Numbered from the stretch's first letter, positions 48,395 to 60,960 are shown. The stretch: DNA of 64,000 nt from Rhizophlyctis rosea (GCA_027596075.1 JADGJC010000088.1:1-64000); one strand, 5' to 3'. The notes: generated from the letters alone by a model not told the origin. Made by a program: numbers and translations.

Positions 48395-51300
48395 ATGGAC
48401 GACATTTTGAATGCAGTGGTGGACGAGGTAGCTCTGGACGGTCGAAATGGTATGTTTTGTGCAGAGTGTGAAAGTGTGCAGGCTGGATGTCCAGAGACCC
48501 AGACGGCTGTTCTCCAACTCCGCAGCACCAAAAAGAAATAAACGTGTGCTGTGTGGGAGCATATGTGGAGAACCGGGGTTCGATACCAAGGGACGGCATT
48601 TTCCTATTTTTTTCAAGGGTCCTAAAAAAGTATTTTCTCTTCCGATTCCCAGGCTGTACCATGGACCGCCTTTGGATGTTGTTACAGAACCGGCGAGAGG
48701 ATTTCCAAGGGGAGAATGATGATATGTTATTTCAGCAGGTTTCCGGTAGTGCTGAACGGGGTACGCATTAAATGCACATTTCATGTTATTTGCGTGGTGC
48801 ATGGATCTGACTACTGATGATGGGCATCCTTTGCAGCATTACCAGACTTTCTTGACGAAGAATACCAGGATCATTTGTGGAAGTATATTGTTAAGATGAA
48901 ACAACTGAAATTTACAAAACGGGGAAAGTCTACAACGCCATCAGTCGCGGCTTCCAATGCCAAAGGGAAAGGAAAGGCAAAGAAGGCGGCGCAAACGGAG
49001 GATGAGGTTCGAATGGCATGTTCCTTCGGAATATATGTCAATGACTTACAATGTCTGTCGATATCAGGATGGAGAGGAACCGGCTGGTCCAACTCTCGAT
49101 GGATTTGCGGAAAAGACACGACGGGAGGCGGTAGAGGCCTACGGCGAGTCGCTGCGCATCGTCGCCACTCCAGAGCAGCAACGATACGCCATAATGGGAC
49201 GCAATGATGTAGGTCTGCCGCTCTGGTTCAGCATTCGAGTGCCGTAATGACATTTATGTTCACGGCATACAGCCATCTGTCCGTTTGAGTGCTCAATTGT
49301 ACAGTGTGTTAGCCACTGTCGCCAAGTTCCGAAGTGCTGGGGTTTCTCAATCAGATTTGGCAAAGAAGCTGAACTTGGACCCTCGATCAACATTCCATTT
49401 CATCAAACATCTTCAAGATCTCATGTGGGTATAGCTCTGACTATCGATTCAGCGGTGACAAATCAATGACATTTATCTTCACCTAGTATCAAAGTTCCGG
49501 TCGTGAGCAGAGGCTCCTCGACGAATTTGTGTCTCCATTACCGATTCGCCGAGGGCAATCCGGCGTTCCGCGAGTATCAGAAGCGGTGCTCTACCTTGAC
49601 TGGAGGAGATGTTTCCGGCGTATCGTCGGAAGTCGCAGAGAATGCAGACGTTTTCCGGTACATGGAGGTTGACGAGGAGGGCGCAACAATTGAAAGGCAG
49701 GGAGGGGTCTCCTATCACAGCGATTTGGTGAAACAAGCAATTACACAATTGCTAGCTGAGGCGAAGGATCATTTGATGGTGGTGCAGGACTTGATGGATG
49801 AGCTGGTAGGTTGCAAGCATTATGACGCGGAGTATTACATCCATTGTCGCTCACCAGTAGTATTGCAGAAAATCAGAACCAAGGGCAGTAATACGTTTGA
49901 GCGCAAATGGTTTAATCGTCTGATCGACGCCATGGTCAAGGCTGGCTACATTGAACGAGTCATGGTCCCAAGACGAAAAGATGGCCAGGAATTGCGTGGA
50001 TTTGAACGTTGTGTCCAATTGAGGCGTCAGTATGTTGCGGCGGAAACCATCAGCGGCGGAGCTTCCTCCGGAACGCCGAGAATAAGCAAGCCGAAGAACG
50101 GACTGTACGCGTCGCGCAAGGAACAGGACACGGACAAGGACAAGGACTACATTCTGGGCGAAGGTGGAGTCCTTGCGGAATTGCCCCTGGAATGGCAGGT
50201 TTATCGCTTGATCGTGTATGCGGGAGACAAAGGGGTCATTTCTGCGGTATGTTGACGCAAACGCAATTAACTTGCCAAAAATGACATTCTCATGTTACTC
50301 CACAACAGACTATACAACGATCGCTGAACCACATCGGAAACCGCATGCTGTCCAAAATCCTGACACGCCTCACGAAACCCGACAACGCCCCACCAGATGC
50401 ACTGGGAGCTCACCGCATCGGCGAATTCGTGGGCCGAGAACGACGTTATCGGTACTTCTCGAAAGACGCCTACAACCGAATGGTGAAGCTTCAAGCCGAA
50501 AGTCTGAACATCGAAATACCAACGCAACTTTCCCTCACTGCCGCGGCTGAACCGGAGTTTGCCAACGAAGAGGAAGAGTTGGCGGCAGAAGTACGGGAGC
50601 TTCAAACATCAGAAGAGCCACGTCTGCCGTCCCCGGATGCGGATGTGGCGATGGGCGAAAGCCAGGAGTTGCCGTCTCGCACGCCTAGCAAATCTCCAAA
50701 ACGGTCCGCTCGACCTCAAAGGAAGAGCAAATCGAATGTTAGCTATGCTGTGGATTTGGAACTGGATGAAGGTGAGATGCAATAAGGACTTACGTCTGAA
50801 TGACCTTCCCTGATTTAGAGTATAGCACTGGCAGATGCGGGACCTTCAAGCCAAGCTACGGCTCCTCCGGCGGAGGTTATTGACATAGACGCAGATGTTG
50901 ATGTAAGTTCCCCCGTCTTTTGGTGTGTATACTGTCATCAATCGCCAGACCTGACTCTGTGTCTTGCAGACGGTTTGCAAAAAATGCAAAAGAGGCGATC
51001 CTGACTCCGGAATCGTGATCTTGTGCGACCATTGTAACGCTGGCATGCACCTTCACTGTATCAGGCCTCCCCTGAAGGAGGTTCCGGAGGGCGACTGGTT
51101 CTGTTGCAGAACATGTAAGAAGAAAGGGAAGGTCGATATGCCGGAACCGCCACCGATGGAAGAGGTCCCTGCTCCCTCCATTGAGTTGGTACCGTCCTCA
51201 CCTGCGAGGCCACGAACTGCACGCATCGACGAGGATGATTCTGACGACGGTGACTTTGTGCCGGAACGGGAGTCAGACCATGATGACGAGCCGATGGCGG

Positions 51301-54300
51301 AGGGTGAAGAGCCAAATTCGCTGCCGACACCGGCAAGAAGAAGCAAAACTCCCAAACAAACACCCAAACCTCAAAAACAACTACCCACTCCCATCGTCGC
51401 TTCCTCCTCGCCCGTACGCACATCCGAGAAACCATCCACCCATCGCAATGCCATCATGCCCTCCATTACTGCCGCTCTTCGTCGAAACGTTCTAAACAAG
51501 TTGCTTGAGGAGATGAAGATTCTGGAGGTGGGCCATCATTTGATTTCGAGGTATCAAGATGTGGTGAAAGCGATGGGAAACTCTGTGTTGAGCGGCAATC
51601 ACACTATCGACAAGCGAACTCTTCTGAGAACGGGAAAAATCATGGCGGAGGCTGGGGAAATGGCGATCCACCATGTCAGGGTCCCGCAGATGAGTGGTGG
51701 ATGGCAGACGAAGACAATATTCCTGCATCCATCTCGTACAATCGAAGATAAGGACGTGAAGGATTACATCGACATGATGGGAGATCGTACATTGCTGATG
51801 AGCGGGAAAACAAAACAATTCAAGGTGGAAGTTCGGGCGGATCTGCAAGTGGAACGTGTGGCGGATAAAAGGCGACGGGAAAGGGAAATGATGTCGCCCG
51901 GGTGGGGAGACGAGCATGGGGCACAAGAGGAGACGCCAGTCGGAGACGGGGGATCCGAAGCACCTGCTGGGGAGGGAGAAACGGGAGCGCAGGAAGTCAT
52001 GGCACAAACAACAGCCAAGAAGCCAAAACGAAAACTACCTCCTCGCCAAGATGCTCATGGAGAAGAGTTTTGGCTAGCGACTGCTCAGCAATATGGTTAC
52101 ATCAGCGCGAAGATGCAGCGTGCGAAACTTTTCCATGAGTGGCTTTTGTTGAGGCTTTTGCGGACGGAAACAACCATGGAGCAGACGCCCGCATCGCAAG
52201 GAGGTGGTCCGTATAGGAATGGGGGCGTCATTCAAACAGCAGTGATATTTCGTGAGCTGCCTTTCGAACTCTATTTGAAGTGTATTGGGGTTACGGTGCC
52301 ATCCCCGGCGATAACGGAGTTTCTGAAGCAGTCGGACTACGGGAAGGTGAAGGTTGGGGAACTTCCTGACGCCGTCAACAAGGCAACCGCTCGCGGTCCG
52401 AAACCAAAGTTCCGCCGGGGCATAAAGCAGATGGTTGAGATTCTCGGGGCGTTGCAAATCGTTACGGCATTGGATCAAGTCAAGGAGGGCGGTCCGTCCA
52501 GCGAATTGGGAGATGCGAGGGCGAGGGAACGGGTGTTGACCCAGGAATCACTGGCATGGGCGTACAAACTCAACTGGCGTGTTCCGCTGCATGACTATGC
52601 GAGGGACAACGCACCGTTCATCCGCAACTTCAACATCTACAGCCACGACACTTGGCGGGAGTATTGGTATCAGTTGGAGTTTGTGTGTGCTCGTCAGGAT
52701 TTGGAGGGGTGGGAAGCGATTGCTGCTGATCCAAAGTCTGCACAACATGATGATATCCACATTATGAGCCGCACCGGTGGCAGCGACCCGCTCAGTCACA
52801 TCACCTTGGTACGCAACTGGCGCATTACATCGCAGTTCACTCCTTACCAACGGACGTCACTCGATTCCCACATCGACCGCAAGACTGGCCAAACCCCACT
52901 CGCCAACGACATTTTGTGTCGGGATATTGCTGAACAGCTCAAGCTCACGGTTGAGAAAGTGAAGAATTACTATAGGAGGTTCGATGACGAGTATCAACGC
53001 AAGATGGCGCTGAAGCCGAAGCAAACTCGGAAGCGTAAGAGGGGTTACTTCGGTCCAGGGGCAGAGGCTCCCAGGACGCGGCCAATGTCGTTGAGGGGAC
53101 AGCGGATGGCGTCCTTGAGCATGGCGTACTTGGCTGCACTTGGGAAGGTTGAACCACCGGATGAAGAATCGGGAGCCGGACCATCCAGCGCACCGTCTGC
53201 GTACGCGCCAGATAGTGCTCAAGCAATGGACTTGAGGTCGTTTGCCTTTGCACCACCGCCGGCGGGATACTTGGGAGATACCAGCGTGATCGAAAGGATT
53301 CGTGCTGCTGGGCGTCGGGTGAAGAAGGCGCTTCAAATGAGGGGACAAGGTCGGTTGTCGTATCGCAACAATACACATCGGGCGGTGCATGTCAGCCGGT
53401 ACCTTTCTGCCGTTGCGTCGGGTGTGGAAGAGCACAACAACGAACAACTACCTGTCATCGGTGACGAGGAACGGTTCCAAGATCAGTACCAGGCGGCTGC
53501 AAAGCGGGCACGTGTGTTGTGGAACCAGGAGGAGGACGAAGTTCTGATCCATGCCTACGCCATCATCTTCAACGCTTTTCCGAAGGGTGAACGGTTCATG
53601 TGGTTGCCGGTTGGGAAGTTGTTTGAAGCCAAAATGGGATCGAAGCGCCCGTCGGAGCTTGCTCGGCGGCGGTTCTTGCAGCTTTCGAAGAGTGTTCGGA
53701 TGCAGGATCGTATCAAAGTTCTGGAAGCTCAGTGGCCTGCGGTAAAGCAGAAAGGGTTGGCTGAGGGGGCGTTTACGATTCCGAAGCATGTGGGGCCTGC
53801 GGACTGGGATATGCATACGCTGGTGAACTATTTCCGTGAATACATGAACAACTTCTACAGGTAAGTTTGTGATTTCAACGGTTTCCCATTGAACATGTTT
53901 TGTAATATTAAATTGCCTTCCTCCAGCGCTTCCACGGAATCAAGTGCTCCCCTCTACCACCTGCCAAAACGGCCGGCGGAGATCTACGAAAAATACAACG
54001 TGGCGGTCGTAGCAAAGAACTTTGCAGTTCCGGTTTCGGTCGACATTGAGGGAGAGTTGGATGCGAGGGCCACAGGAGTGCAACGGATGGCTGCGCTATA
54101 TGCTCGGCCTCTTACTGCGAATGTATATGAGACGGAACAGATGGACTTCCCGCCGCTTCATGAGGAGCAGAAGCGCGAGCTCAATTTGCTGAAAGCGTTG
54201 ATCAAGGTGTGCATTTTGTACGCATACCGTGTTTTGCACAATTTGTTGACTTGTATTGTCACTATTGCAGATGGTCTTGGTTACTCCTGAAGACGACTGG

Positions 54301-55861
54301 GATCCTACGCACGCATTCAGCCTCATCCATGCCTATCCCAGCGAACAAATTGCCGAGGCATTGCAAGGTCTTCGCAAAGGACAGACGGTCGTCAAGATGA
54401 AGAAGCTGACGGATCGTGGACTTCCGGGCAGAGGTTTCCAAGTTTCTGACAGGTACGAAATCCTTATGTTGTAATTACGCCGCTGCGGACGATGTATTGA
54501 CTTGCGAGAATAGGTTCCTTGCCACCCTTGCTGGCACTCTGCCTACGGGTCTTCTGCCTCAAGCTATTGCGTTCCGGCAGCAGCTCATGAAGGATCTACG
54601 GGCAGGAGAAGTCCCATTCTCGCCATTCATCAACAGCGGGGGCATGTTTGCTTTGTTCGAAGCGCTTGCAGCCAATGAAATCAGTGTGGTGGCGCCCGAT
54701 GATGAGCCGTATGAAGGAGAGGATTCGGACGAAGGGTACACGCACATGGTCGTCCAGGCCAAGCTGTCTTTGCGGCAGAAGCTGATTCAGGCGGAGAGAG
54801 CGGATAAAGGGAAGAGGCGGTTGGAGGAGGTCAGAGCGGAGGATCTACCGGGGAAGCGAGTTCGTACTGGGAATAGTATCGATCTCACGGGAGATGAAAG
54901 TGTACCAATTGATTTGGAGTCGGGAGCCATCAACATTCAGACGCCGGAAGATGTTTTGGATTCGGCGCCTGTTGACAAACGGGAGGATCGGGTTTGGCTT
55001 AAGAAGATCTATCAGATGATAACTGACGCTGGGGTTGATGGATATGGTCAGCGTGCATTGAAGGTTTGTGCTGTTTAGTTTGACTTCATCAGAAGAATAG
55101 ATCACTCATGTTGTATGTGTAGTTTGCCCTACAACCATTTGGCATCACTGGCGACGTCTTGGACCGCTACCTGCATCTCTTGACGACAAAGTTGGTCCTG
55201 CAGCCTGACAACATCCCCCTCGTGCTCAAGGAGGGGTTCAATGACATTGTATATGTGTCATGTACCTTCCACAAGGAGTGGACGATTGCGGTGACGGAAC
55301 GTTTGGGGCCTGAGCCGCCGATGGACCCAATGGCCCCCTTCGTTCTTCGTCAAGTCAAGGTGACGCGCACGCCGGCGAGGATGTGGATCGATATGTATGG
55401 GAAGAGGATTGATTCGGTTGTGAGAGGGTGTATGGAGGCAGTGCTGGGCTCGATCATGCAGAAGCCGGGATGTTATGAGGTGGGTTTTGCATTCTCATGG
55501 TGTGATCAGTTAAACGCCATGGATGGCATTGACACATTATGAACTTCCAGTCAAAACTGTATCGTCGCTTCTCTCCGGTCCTGACGCGCGTCGAGCTGCA
55601 CGAAATCCTCCAAATGCTTGTTGATAAGGGTGCTGCTCGCCGACGCATTCTTGCGAAGCCGGCTGTGGAAGACAACCCTTTCATGAGTTGCTTCACGGCG
55701 GATGGAAGCGATGGGTACAAACAAGCTGGTGAGTTAGATAGTTTCGACCTCATCTCAATGCATACGGTTGACATTTGTGAGTAGATGGCGATGACATCAA
55801 CGACGAGGTGACCTGCTACTGGGCTCAACCAAACTGGTTCATGCAAACTACGAGTATTTGA
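48395..55861 (+). CDS. TFC3: TFIIIC largest subunit (B-box binding, GTF3C1/Tfc3-like) with PHD finger
   Basis: Fifteen exons: 48395-48449, 48653-48760, 48837-49006, 49068-49208, 49273-49424, 49487-50246, 50309-50771, 50826-50902, 50970-53860, 53927-54206, 54271-54452, 54514-55063, 55123-55479, 55551-55728, 55785-55861; 2146 residues, close to human GTF3C1. TFIIIC recognises the B box of tRNA promoters and recruits TFIIIB. The B-block winged-helix region is at about 159-215 (FRSAGVSQSDLAKKLNLDP). At about 643-695 is a complete C4HC3 PHD finger (VCKKCKRGD, VILCDHCNAGMHLHC, FCCRTC). Later Myb/SANT-like and basic regions follow (LWNQEEDEVLIHAYAIIFNAF). The PHD finger opens the 2.9-kb exon 9, preceded by a short acidic linker exon. 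The family's animal and yeast members are not known to me to carry one. Confidence 0.9.
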
Positions 55862-56028
55862 ACCATCCTACGCGGGTGGAATCATGCTCCTTCGTGAAAA
55901 ATTGCAGTAAATAAGCAGTAAATAGTGTATCATTGTAAATACAAGTTGTATCAAAGTGAGAAATGTCCTTCTGGGCGGAGCATAGATATTGCTACGGATT
56001 AGGGTTGGTTCTTGGTGGACGTTTACGT

Positions 56029-56764
56029 TTACCATTTAACTTCGGGGTTTTGTTTGTATTGCTCGTAGAGGTCGCGGTTGAAATAACTGATTTCGGTTTC
56101 GTTCTCTGACGTGGTTGGTTGGAAGAGCAGTGATTCAGACCGTTGCATCCATTCGTGGTCATTGTGCATGACGGCATATACAAACACCCGGTGCATGCAT
56201 ACCTATTCCCTGTGCTGCTAGTGATTTGTCGTCGTCAAGGAACCATTCTTCGTGGTCGAGATTTATTATTAGATTCGTGGTCTGGAGTGCAACGCGTCAG
56301 ACATACCATCCCCAATAAAGAGCAGAGCGATAACAGTATTCAATGCCCACCTTAGAGCCGAAAGCCTTGGTATAAATCTTCATGGTATCTGCACATAGAA
56401 CCTTATTCAGTGTTCTTCCGTCAACACAAAAGACCGTGTTGAACCAGCTCTTCACCCACCAAAGTTGTTTGTGTGGTAAGGTTTGAACCCAGGCGTTGTT
56501 GTAATCTCTGAAAGGTGGAGTAACGAAGGTTTAATGACAGCGTCATAGATCTTTCGCGCTCGCGCCAACATCCTGCCAGGAGCAAGATAACTTTTTCCAA
56601 CTTGCTGCGAGTGCACAGTCACACGCACTTTCTGCTACAGTCCGCTTCAAGTCCGCTATCGTCGTGTCCTGCGTGTTGACATTGTGAAGCACCAAGTTCT
56701 TGAATGTTCTGTACTCGAAGGATTTGATCAGTCGGACTGTTATTGTTACGCCTGTGTCGGCCAT
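56029..56764 (-). CDS. UPF0538 / C2orf76-like protein
   Basis: Five exons, in transcript order 56764-56629, 56507-56460, 56388-56351, 56281-56203, 56105-56029, give 125 residues, equal in length to human C2orf76. The N-terminus VTVRLIKSFEYRT-like (VTITVRLIKSFEYRTFKNLV) with LHNVN, the central MKIYTKAFGSKTTNLIINL and the C-terminal ISYFNRDLYEQYKQNPEVKW follow the family. The product is probably a small ubiquitin-like-fold protein; its function is unknown across eukaryotes. Confidence 0.9.
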
Positions 56765-57237
56765 TTTTGGGAGTCGTGAAGGGAATGAACGGGAAGGAAG
56801 TGGAGGAGAAGGCGGTCGAAAAAATAGCGCAGGCTGTCACGATTCGGCAAGATTTTTGCCGTGCGCGAAAATGTGCTGACGTGATGAGCTTATTTTTTGG
56901 CCACAACCCGAACTGCCAGGGCTCCCAAACTGGACAGCTGGCACGAGTGAACATTCTCCTACTGGTGTCAATTGAAGTGAGTCTATTTTTATCCTTGTTA
57001 GGCAGCCTTCACAAATCTCTTTTCCGTGTTTTTGGTGAATTGCAAATATAAGTCTAAGCACAGAGCTCAAAAGCACACTGCTGCGCGCAAATTTCTCTTC
57101 TTGGTTTTTGCAAACTGATATCGTCATGTCTTGGCAGCTAAATGCAGTCAACACTATTCCAGCGGCTATTGAAACTAAATAAAATACTCTCTCAAAGCCA
57201 CTCATCACAAATTGTGTCCTGCAGTCCCTACCTCCTA
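56765..57237. other. Intergenic region upstream of the UPF0538 gene
   Basis: Both neighbours are on the minus strand; this is the UPF0538 promoter and the 3' side of the methyltransferase gene. No other feature is seen. Confidence 0.5.
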
Positions 57238-58632
57238 TCAAACCCTCCTCACAGCCCTCCCAACTTTTGCCAAAATCATCCCAACAGGAGCCTTTACCCT
57301 CACTGTCCTCTCCACCGCCCCAAACACCTTAAATCGCTCCTCAACCGGACACCCCTTGCCCCTCCCCACATCGGACTCCCTATATGCCTTGTAGCTACTC
57401 CATGTCTTCAAGTAGTTTTTCAAACCCTCTAGCGTCAGCTCACGCGGAATGGAAATTGTTGGGTGTGGGTGGTGGGTTGTTAAGTTCGTGTAGGGAGGTG
57501 TCGGCGGAAGGGGAAGTGTGGTGTAGAGCGTATCGACGAGCGTGCGACGAGGGGACCAATATGGGCGCTGTTGTTGTAGAGTTGAGCGACAAAAAACTAA
57601 TACATAAGGAGCAAAACAGAAAAGGGCAAATTACGCAGGAAAAGCATTTCCGTGGCACGATTACATCTCCCCGCAACAAACAGGACATTAAAACTTATTG
57701 AATATGTACCAGCACAGTAGCTACATCCTGTACGGCATCCTCAACTTGTTGATCGTCTTCCACCGTCAAGAGACCGTAACACCAGATCGCCAATGTACCG
57801 CCGGGTTTGAGAATCCGCAGGGCTTCAGTATGAAACTCGGGCATGTCAAACCCTGGAAGATTTTGACTATCAGCCGACCAACCTAATGCAATGCAACCCA
57901 CTGTGTCCTGCTCATATTGAGCTACCCTTCCCCTAAAACGTACAATGAGCGGCTTGAGCGGCTGTGACAAGGTCTGCTGATTGAGAGGGGAGGGACGTAT
58001 GGGAGGATGTGCCCGGTGTGTACGATATGTTTTGCGCTTGTACTGCGGCTGCGAGAGCAAGAGATGTTACAACAGAAGCAGACGAGAAGCACTCGTCTCA
58101 CGAAGACGAGAATATGCTGTATTTCTTTCTCCATTGTCTTTTACCTTCGCGCATTGCGTCACTGGAAGAAGTCAAGTTGCACGCGAGGAGGATGGCCAGA
58201 ATGGGTTACGAGACATTGAACTAATGCAACACACAACAACCGCTGTACCTAGGTTCAACACCAATCACCGTCTCAAAGCGCTTTGCAAGCTCCACGGTTG
58301 CTTGACCTGTTCCTGACGCTATGTCCACAGCGAGGGAGAGTTGGGCCTCTGGTGCTGCAGAATGGTGATCATGATGGTCTGGGGCATCAGCTACCAAGAC
58401 AAACACGGAGTGTTCAAGTTGCAATGCCCACGAACCAAATTTCTTATGGAAGTCCACGACATAGTCATACAATTCCGGTGGGTATGTTGGACTATGGCCA
58501 CGAGATAAGATTTGCGTGCATGTCCATGAGCAGATGTAACTGGGAGTGAAGTCCGCGGTATTATTCACTTCACCGGAATTGGGCATAAGCTTTGGAATCA
58601 AAGTCTTTGTCTGCAAACGTTTCGCCACTCAT
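57238..58632 (-). CDS. SAM-dependent methyltransferase (Crg1/Tmt1-like)
   Basis: Six exons, in transcript order 58632-58574, 58491-58249, 58161-58145, 58048-57944, 57852-57710, 57567-57238, give 298 residues, the normal size for fungal Crg1/trans-aconitate-type methyltransferases. MSGETFADKDFDSKAYAQFRP is the usual start; VDIASGTGQATVELAKRF is the SAM-binding motif I; AHWFDMPEFHTEALRILKPG with GTLAIW is the characteristic central block; RPYWSPRRTLVDTLY and LTLEGLKNYLKTWSSYK finish it. Yeast Crg1 methylates cantharidin-like compounds; the substrate here is unknown. The third exon is only 17 nt, and the intron before the last exon (about 142 nt) is longer than average. Confidence 0.9.
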
Positions 58633-59771
58633 TTCTGCTCTGAGTGCTGGATATTCCGGTTATCACCGACTGCTTCACGATGATTAAGTGAGTTGGAAGA
58701 TTAGGTCTGCGTGGAGGAACCCAGGAGGAACCACACACACAAGAACACCACCCAGGCAAATGCCCTAAGGCCAGGCCAAGGCAAGGACTGGGGTCCCGAT
58801 TGCTGTGCCACTGGTGTCCTATCCAGATCAGTTAAATCAGATCAATCTCCCTTCATCTTACTTCATCTTCCTCCATACTGTTCCTTCAACTGCTTTGCCA
58901 TCCGGATTTAAGCCAGATCAGTGAAAGAAGAAGACACACCGCAAGACCATTCCTTTCAAGAAAGCCACCCTCATATTTATTGGTTCCCGATATCGGAACT
59001 TACAAACTCATATGTCCAGAAATCATACTTCGACGCTCTCTCCCATTTACCCGATACTTCAATCAAATTCTCCAAACTATAAACCATAGCCTCATCTGCT
59101 GCGGAATCGTCAAGTGCGCCGTCCCTATAGCGATTTCATTCCCCTCCTCCTTCACCTCCTCCTTCCCACCGCCTTCCCATTCAACGAGCTACCGCTCGAA
59201 CTCGCCATGTCAACGATAACCTTCTGACAAATCTCCCAAACCCTCTTGTTGATGGCCGTCAACGCGTCCGGTATGACGCCGATCCACTGAATACTGTCTC
59301 CCTCAGCAATGATCCTATTCTTTCATCCTTACTCCCCCACCGATTCTGCTCTTCACTCTTGACGGTGTTCGCCTTCAATGTAGTAGCCGCCACGGTTTCC
59401 ACCTCCGCCACCACATCGAAACACCGATTCATTTCAAGTGATCCATCAATGTCCCCATTCGAGCTAGCCGTGCCGTTGTTGGAACACTCAGTCTGTTTGA
59501 CAATGGCTCCGGCTTGTTCACGGACACGAACCACAAGGCGTGCGCGAGTGACTGCAAAGTCTTCGACAAACAGATCGGCACCGTGGGACTATTCACCGTA
59601 CGCGATGTTGTTTTTCCCCTGAAAACCGCTGATAAGACCACAGTATGTGGACCATTCGATTGAGACTGATGATACCCGAACTCGAAGTGAATATTGCCCT
59701 GGCGAAAGGTTTCGGTGTCCACGCATTAGTCTTCGCCCCTACAAGTTTTATGGCACACGATCGTCTGATAT
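58633..59771. other. Unassigned region
   Basis: Several minus-strand ORFs of 90-100 codons overlap here (59259-59534, 59429-59722). One has a plausible protein-like stretch (FRQGNIHFEFGYHQSQS), but none can be joined confidently to the J-domain-like gene upstream. I see nothing else. Confidence 0.3.
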
Positions 59772-60592
59772 TCAACCACCTTTCTTCCGGTACTGCATGA
59801 GCTTATTCTCCTGGTCCTTGTCTCTTGACAGCTTAGGTAGAGGATCCAAGAACAAGCTACTGTTATTTATCTGGATATATTGACGGCGCAGCTCCGGATC
59901 CGTCAAAGCTTGATACGCCGTTTTAAATTCCAGAAGAAGGTCTATACAACATATATCAGATAAATGTCATAAATTGCCAAATGATATCGTCAAAACATAC
60001 TGTATTCCTCATCCGTCGGCATTCGGTTAAGGTTATCAGAGTGCAGTCGAATGGCCGACGTTCGGAACTTCTTCCTCGCTACATTCGATAGCGTCTCATA
60101 AGCCTGATCAGTCCGCGTCCTCAAAGACAACTCTTCAAGCTCAAGCATGGCAAGATTGTTGCGCGCTCGTCGCAACTCCAAATTTGCATAGTGGCAGAGA
60201 AGGCGATATGTGGCGTTCGTCGGACTCCGCTCATTCCAGGGCAAAAGATATTGACCGGAATCGTTGCGATCTTACTAGTCTTCTCTTCCAGCTGATTAAG
60301 GGGAGCTTCGATGTCCTACAATGAGCAACCATTTCAGGAACAGTGGTCACAGATATGCAGATGCGTATGCATCTTCTCCATTTCTTCCATACAAGATATC
60401 AAGCTCATAAGCCCAAAATTCCGGGCGCTTGCCGGATGGCAAAAATCCAGCCCACCACCCCAACTTCAGATAGTAAATGAACCAGGGCAATTCATCCACT
60501 TGACCAACGCCTCTTCCCGTACTGTCAACGACCTTGATAAACAAACCAACCGTTACCTGCGATCCTTCACCCAAGCTAGTCTTGCGAACCAT
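59772..60592 (-). CDS. J-domain-like protein, HPD motif replaced by HSD
   Basis: Four exons, in transcript order 60592-60393, 60315-60276, 60229-60001, 59941-59772, join in frame to 212 residues. An aromatic, possibly membrane-associated N-terminal part (LPWFIYYLKLGWWAGFLPS) and a helical middle (YANLELRRARNNLAMLELEE) precede a C-terminal J-like domain: ARKKFRTSAIRLHSDNLN aligns with helix II and loop, and FKTAYQALTDPELRRQY with helix III. The J-domain HPD tripeptide, needed to stimulate Hsp70 ATPase, reads HSD. One 46-bp intron is shorter than the window's norm, and start and stop are uncertain; another 3' exon is possible. It begins next to a broken gene, so decay cannot be excluded. Confidence 0.45.
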
Positions 60593-60960
60593 TCCATAAC
60601 TTCAGTTTCGTCAAGTCGTTCAAGAGATGCTACTTGACAATCTGGCACTCCCCAAGCAGCACACGAAGCGTGTGAATGTTGGACGTGTAAGACTCAAAGT
60701 ACTCGTTGTTACGATGAGTTGCGATGTGGAGGCGACGGCATGGGGACGACGAGGAAGGAGTTGCGCAGACCGAGTTGAGCGATTTGGGAGCGAAGTTGGG
60801 ACCAGTTCCAAAAATCAGAGGTCTTGACGTCCCATATGTTCAGGTGAAAATGCCCTTGCGGACGGGAGGAGCCCTCGTAGGTTTGATAGATGCCTTGCTT
60901 CCGAGCAAGCTTGCAAAAATCTTCGGGAGCAGAATGGTGATTTGCCTATAAGATTCTGGT
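60575..60960 (-). pseudogene. Ribonucleotide reductase large-subunit fragment
   Basis: Translated pieces in more than one frame match consecutive parts of the class I RNR large subunit. First CKLARKQGIYQTYEGSS and FWNWSQLRSQIAQLGLRNSF with VVPMP; then, in a shifted frame, a piece equivalent to the conserved ASTSQ loop; then, shifted again, NNEYFESYTSNIHTLRVLLG and HLLNDLTKLKLW. A TAG stop at 60630-60632 interrupts the last part. So at least two indels and one stop break a segment of about 120 codons, and the rest of the roughly 800-codon gene is not found on either side. This is a dead fragment; whether it came from the cellular gene or an inserted element cannot be told. Confidence 0.82.

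Noticed and set aside
48480..48610. Possible tRNA in intron 1 of the TFIIIC gene
   Set aside because: A good B box exists, but the T stem has mismatches and no acceptor or anticodon arm can be drawn.
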